A stretch of DNA of 64,000 bases from contig JBPCJY010000041.1 of NCBI GenBank assembly GCA_051004815.1, positions 30,875 through 94,874 on the forward strand, written 5' to 3'. The translations under genes and the position numbers were made by a program. Shown here piece by piece: positions 61,159-64,000 of this stretch. Below the pieces are notes generated by a model. That model was not told where the DNA came from. It ran no database searches and saw only the letters and a program-made list of their open reading frames with translations. The DNA comes from JBBQXY01 sp051004815 (GTDB lineage: Bacteria > Chloroflexota > Ktedonobacteria > Ktedonobacterales > Ktedonobacteraceae). Every line of letters starts with the position of its first letter. Within the stretch, counting starts at the first letter, position 1.

Positions 61159-61733
61159 TATGATGAAGTACCGTGCAGCGACAGCAAGTATTGCGCCATG
61201 TGATGAGGAGAAAGAGGCATGCCATTCTCAAGCCACCAGGCCAGGATACCAAGGAATGCTCCCGCTAAAGACTGCACATGCATGGCGAGTGGGACTGCTG
61301 GTTTCTGATTGGCTGGAGTAAATACGTGCATTTTGGTCTCAGCAATTTCTGCGACATAGTCCTTGACCAGCTTCTGAAATCGGCCAACGCCTTCCCCACA
61401 CAGCATCAGCTTGTAAAATTGCTGGTGGTCTGCCACATGGACGAACAGACGAATAAAATAGGGGGGAGGATCATCCATAGAGAACGCGCTGGGTGGCATG
61501 TTCACTTCCTCCAGCAAGGCATCATACATCTGATGCATCCCCTGTTCAAGCAGCGCATATTTATCCTCATAGTGCTTGTAAAACGTTGTGCGATGAACCA
61601 TCGCCCGCTCACAGATTTCCTTAACAGTAATCTCCTCGAACGCTCGCTCGGAAAGCTCCGCCATGAGTGCTTCCCACAGCAACTTGTGAGTACGCCGGAC
61701 GCGTAAATCTTCTTGACCCTCGAACGTCTTCAT
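61149..61733 (-). CDS. TetR-family transcriptional regulator
   Basis: A TetR repressor of about 194 residues. The helix-turn-helix is TVKEICERAMVHRTTFYKHY (about residues 38-57), the conserved TetR_N pattern, and the C-terminal ligand domain ends LGILAWWLENGMPLSPHHM, of the TetR_C_33/YxaF-like type. The ATG at 61733 has AAGGAG 7 bases upstream. Its promoter overlaps that of the divergent methyltransferase gene, which it probably controls together with itself. Confidence 0.9.
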   Translation of the reverse strand: MKTFEGQEDLRVRRTHKLLWEALMAELSERAFEEITVKEICERAMVHRTTFYKHYEDKYALLEQGMHQMYDALLEEVNMPPSAFSMDDPPPYFIRLFVHVADHQQFYKLMLCGEGVGRFQKLVKDYVAEIAETKMHVFTPANQKPAVPLAMHVQSLAGAFLGILAWWLENGMPLSPHHMAQYLLSLHGTSSYHA

Positions 61734-61786
61734 CGACAATCTCCTTTCAAGTGTCGCTTATCCTACAGAAAGGCTGCTTTTGCTTC

Positions 61787-61815
61787 TTGACTTGTGTTGC
61801 TTTCTCTAGCATACT
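61787..61815 (+). promoter_or_regulatory. Promoter of the methyltransferase gene
   Basis: TTGACT (61787-61792) and CATACT (61810-61815) with a 17-base spacer. Confidence 0.5.
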
Positions 61816-61836
61816 CGAAAGAGGAACAGAAGTAAA
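61808..61836 (-). promoter_or_regulatory. Promoter of the TetR gene, overlapping the divergent one
   Basis: On the minus strand TTTACT and TATGCT with a 17-base spacer. Its -10 box shares bases with the -10 of the plus-strand promoter. Confidence 0.45.
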
Positions 61837-61862
61837 GATATGCAACATCGTGTAGACGAGCG

Positions 61863-61886
61863 AGTATTGGCAAAGTGCCAAATACT
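61863..61886. promoter_or_regulatory. Imperfect dyad AGTATT-GGCA/TGCCAAATACT, candidate TetR operator
   Basis: Ten- and eleven-base arms differing by one inserted base, 3-base centre. It is placed downstream of the methyltransferase promoter and 38 bases before its ATG, where TetR binding would block transcription. Confidence 0.45.
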
Positions 61887-61923
61887 TCTCAAATAAAGCT
61901 ATTGTTTGAAAGGAGCTAGAACT

Positions 61924-62574
61924 ATGGTATCGCATTTTCATCACAAGGAACAGGGTGGGGCAATGAGCTATGAGACGCGAGGGTACGTCTGGAACTGGGC
62001 CAGGAGCTATGATCTTTTGATGAGGTTTGTCACACTTGGCAGGGAGCAGACGTTTCGGCAGAGGATTGTAGATCTCGCCCAGCTTCAACCGGGCGAGAAG
62101 GTGCTGGATGTGGGTTGCGGCACCGGAACGCTGGCAATGGTCGCTTTGCAGCGCGTTGGCGCAACGGGCGGCGTCTCAGGCATTGATCCCTCTGTGCAAA
62201 TGATCGCCCGTGCCAACCACAAGGCGACTCGACGTGGTCTCTCTCTTGATTTCCAGGTTGGTGTGATTGAGCGACTCGCCTTCCCCGACCAGTCGTTCGA
62301 TGTCGTGTTGAGTAGCTTTATGATGCACCATTTGCCTGACGACCTCAAGCGTCAAGGGCTGGCGGAAATTGTCCGCGTCCTCAAAACAGGGGGACGCTTG
62401 CTAGTTCTTGATATGAAAGGTCACGTCGGCCCCTGGAAGAGCAGTATTCAGGATCAGCCTGCACTCATGAAGGAAGTGGGTTTCGCGCAAGTTGAAATGG
62501 GAAAGACAAGGTTCTCAGTATTCCCAGGACTCGACTTTGCGTTGGGAAGAAAAGGCTCGGCAGGAGAGGGATGA
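61924..62574 (+). CDS. Class I SAM-dependent methyltransferase (UbiE-like)
   Basis: A methyltransferase of about 216 residues with motif I VLDVGCGTGTLAMVAL, the acidic loop SGIDPSVQMI, VLSSFMMHHLPDD (motif II) and EIVRVLKTGGRLLVLD (motif III). It is of the UbiE/Coq5 type. The ATG at 61924 has AGGAGC 8 bases upstream; a TTG six codons earlier is less likely. TetR control suggests a role in detoxifying or modifying a small molecule. Convergent to the MFS gene with a 26-base gap. Confidence 0.9.
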   Translation: MVSHFHHKEQGGAMSYETRGYVWNWARSYDLLMRFVTLGREQTFRQRIVDLAQLQPGEKVLDVGCGTGTLAMVALQRVGATGGVSGIDPSVQMIARANHKATRRGLSLDFQVGVIERLAFPDQSFDVVLSSFMMHHLPDDLKRQGLAEIVRVLKTGGRLLVLDMKGHVGPWKSSIQDQPALMKEVGFAQVEMGKTRFSVFPGLDFALGRKGSAGEG

Positions 62575-62600
62575 GAAAGGACGACTCGTTTAATGATGGC

Positions 62601-63812
62601 TCAGCCAGTAGTTTCCGCTTGCCCTGCCAGATAGCCCCAAAGTCCGATAAGTACAATAGTGAGCGCAAGCGTGTAGGGTAAGAGCGTCCAGATGCCTAGA
62701 GCCTGGGCCAGGATACCTGCCGCCCAGGGGAACAGGGCCAGTCCAATGATGCTTACGCTTACCAGCAAACCAATGGCACTTGGTCCCAGGCGAGCAGGGA
62801 CCAGCTTGGGTGTGATTGCAACCATGAGAGGGTAGATAGGAGCCAGACTGAAGCCGATGAAACAGAGGCCGATGGCAGCGATGGTACCGAGCGGAACTAG
62901 CCAGATCAGCAGCAGTCCGATGGCGATGCCGAGCATACAGGCGTACATTAACGCTTTAGTACCAACCCCAAGGCGTTCGGCCAATCTCTGGAGGATGAAA
63001 CGCCCTAGCGTGAGACCAAGCCAGAAGCCACTGACAATCCAACCGGCTGACACAGTTCCTTGCTGTCGCGCTTCGAGCAAAAAGCTGTAGCTCCAATTGC
63101 CCAGGCTGACTTCAATCCCCACGTAGATGAGGAGGAAGAGTCCGGCGAACCAGACGACTGGCAGCTTGAGGGTGGCACTGAGCACGTTGCCTGAGTTAGA
63201 CGATTCCCCCGCGGGAGTAGGCGTTTCTGTATGGGAGGAACCGAAAAGGATGCCGAGTCCAAGCAAAAGGGGTAGACTCAATGCTCCCATCAGGAGGTAG
63301 ACGATGTTCCAGCCCCACAATAGCGCGAGAATTGCACTGGCGAGTAAGGGGCCAACCAGTGCGCCAACGCCATAGAAGGCATGCAGGTAGTTGAGCTGAG
63401 TGGTATGGCGCGGACGTGTGCTGACGTAGAGATTGAAGCCTGTTTCAATGAGACCTACGCCCAGACCGATGAGTAATCGGGACGGGAGAAGCAGGATAAA
63501 CGGCAGTTCCACTCCAAAGCCAAGCAGCCCCAGGAGAAAGGTGATGGTTCCCAACATAAGGAGCCAACGGAGTCCCAGGCGTTCCGTCAAGAGACCACTA
63601 CTCAGGGCAGAGAGAAAATAACCCAGCGAGGAGACGAGGAAAAGCAGACCTATGGTGGCATCGCCTACGTGATAGAATGCGCTCAGGCTGGGCAGAAGAA
63701 CGCCGTTCGCGCCACCATTCATGCCAACAAGCCCAAAACCAAAGAAAGCCAGACTGATAGGGGCATAGGGAGCATGGGAGGAAGGTGAAGATTTTGTTTT
63801 TGGGTTTACCAT
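62601..63812 (-). CDS. MFS transporter (sugar/fucose-permease-like outline)
   Basis: A 403-residue carrier with about 12 helices. It begins LAFFGFGLVGMNGGANGVLL and has GLLTERLGLRWLLMLG as the loop 2-3 motif. The central cytoplasmic loop carries ETPTPAGESSNSGN, and the second half WFAGLFLLIYVGIEVSLGNW resembles the FucP/YfkF-like branch. AAGGA precedes the ATG. The substrate is unknown, and no linked pathway gene indicates it. Confidence 0.86.
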   Translation of the reverse strand: MVNPKTKSSPSSHAPYAPISLAFFGFGLVGMNGGANGVLLPSLSAFYHVGDATIGLLFLVSSLGYFLSALSSGLLTERLGLRWLLMLGTITFLLGLLGFGVELPFILLLPSRLLIGLGVGLIETGFNLYVSTRPRHTTQLNYLHAFYGVGALVGPLLASAILALLWGWNIVYLLMGALSLPLLLGLGILFGSSHTETPTPAGESSNSGNVLSATLKLPVVWFAGLFLLIYVGIEVSLGNWSYSFLLEARQQGTVSAGWIVSGFWLGLTLGRFILQRLAERLGVGTKALMYACMLGIAIGLLLIWLVPLGTIAAIGLCFIGFSLAPIYPLMVAITPKLVPARLGPSAIGLLVSVSIIGLALFPWAAGILAQALGIWTLLPYTLALTIVLIGLWGYLAGQAETTG

Positions 63813-63855
63813 TATCTATCCTTTGGCATCAACTGTAGCACATTCCTATTGTATG

Positions 63856-63870
63856 CAATGGTTGCCATTG
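63856..63870. promoter_or_regulatory. Short dyad CAATGG/CCATTG
   Basis: Six-base arms with a 3-base centre, 44 bases upstream of the MFS start on the minus strand; a possible regulator site. Confidence 0.3.
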
Positions 63871-63931
63871 GAGGCAAGTACAAAGACATTTGGAGAGAAG
63901 AGCTCCCGTGAGCGGACTGGAGAGAAGGGCT

Positions 63932-64000
63932 GTCATTCTGAGCGCAGCGAAGAATCTCTGGTCGGCCAGCAGACAGATTCTTCGCTGCGCTCAGAATGAC
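63932..64000. repeat. Perfect 26-bp terminal inverted repeat (GTCATTCTGAGCG family)
   Basis: Left arm 63932-63957 and right arm 63975-64000 are exact complements, starting GTCATTCTGAGCGCAGCGAA. The 17-base centre holds a small CTGG/CCAG hairpin. This word is widely dispersed in intergenic DNA of Chloroflexota and some other phyla. The right arm ends at the window edge, so the element may continue. Confidence 0.75.

Overview
The window looks like chromosomal DNA of a Ktedonobacteria-type member of the Chloroflexota. This rests on moderate GC, many one-component regulators, a riboflavin transporter of the RibXY type behind an FMN riboswitch, a carotenoid cluster with a CruF-type hydratase, WD/PQQ-like propellers, and a sigma factor fused to Clp N-terminal repeats. 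No rRNA, tRNA, CRISPR array or transposase gene was seen. The assignment comes from gene content only.

Region 1 (about 0-16.9 kb) is a catabolic block. A minus-strand run starts with a CynX/NimT-type MFS carrier (12857) and continues through a LigB-type extradiol dioxygenase, a VOC protein, a CoxM-CoxS-CoxL-like molybdenum hydroxylase, an SDR dehydrogenase, a metal-dependent cyclase/hydrolase and an acyl/aryl-CoA ligase, ending in a membrane-anchored beta-propeller. Divergent to it are a second acyl-CoA synthetase and an LLM flavin/F420 oxidoreductase; a crotonase opens the window and a DAO-type flavoprotein closes the block. The set fits uptake, hydroxylation, ring cleavage, CoA activation and beta-oxidation-like steps of an unidentified, perhaps aromatic or heterocyclic, substrate. 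Region 2 (17.0-19.4 kb) is a MarR-controlled DrrAB-like ABC exporter with a nested dyad operator.

Region 3 (19.7-27.7 kb) is a light-regulated carotenoid module: crtB, a CruG-like glycosyltransferase, a CruF hydratase fused to an acyltransferase, and crtI, all with touching or overlapping ends, followed by a convergent ECF sigma gene and a divergent MerR-cobalamin (CarH/LitR-type) regulator. Between the last two lies an array of 11-bp direct repeats of the kind CarH tetramers bind. The predicted product is an acylated carotenoid glycoside; no lycopene cyclase is present.

Region 4 (27.7-52.4 kb) is one long plus-strand exopolysaccharide locus behind a strong sigma-70 promoter and a structured leader of about 490 nt. 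It encodes glycosyltransferases, a polyprenyl-phosphate sugar transferase, a DegT aminotransferase, a FlaA1-like dehydratase, a tyrosine autokinase with its CpsB-type phosphatase, a DUF4012 protein, an O-antigen ligase/polymerase and a Wzx flippase. Unusual fusions are a glucuronyl C5-epimerase domain joined to a GT4, and a GT4 C-terminal half joined to the flippase. The locus ends with a flavin monooxygenase-like protein, a NodB deacetylase and an ATP-grasp ligase.

Region 5 (52.4-64 kb) holds an FMN riboswitch with ribX-ribY, a cupredoxin lipoprotein, an NHL-like propeller lipoprotein, the sigma/Clp-N/zinc-finger fusion next to a receptor-type Ser/Thr kinase, a histidine-phosphatase-fold protein, a TetR regulator divergent to a methyltransferase, and an MFS transporter. 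The right edge is a perfect 26-bp inverted repeat typical of dispersed genomic repeats.
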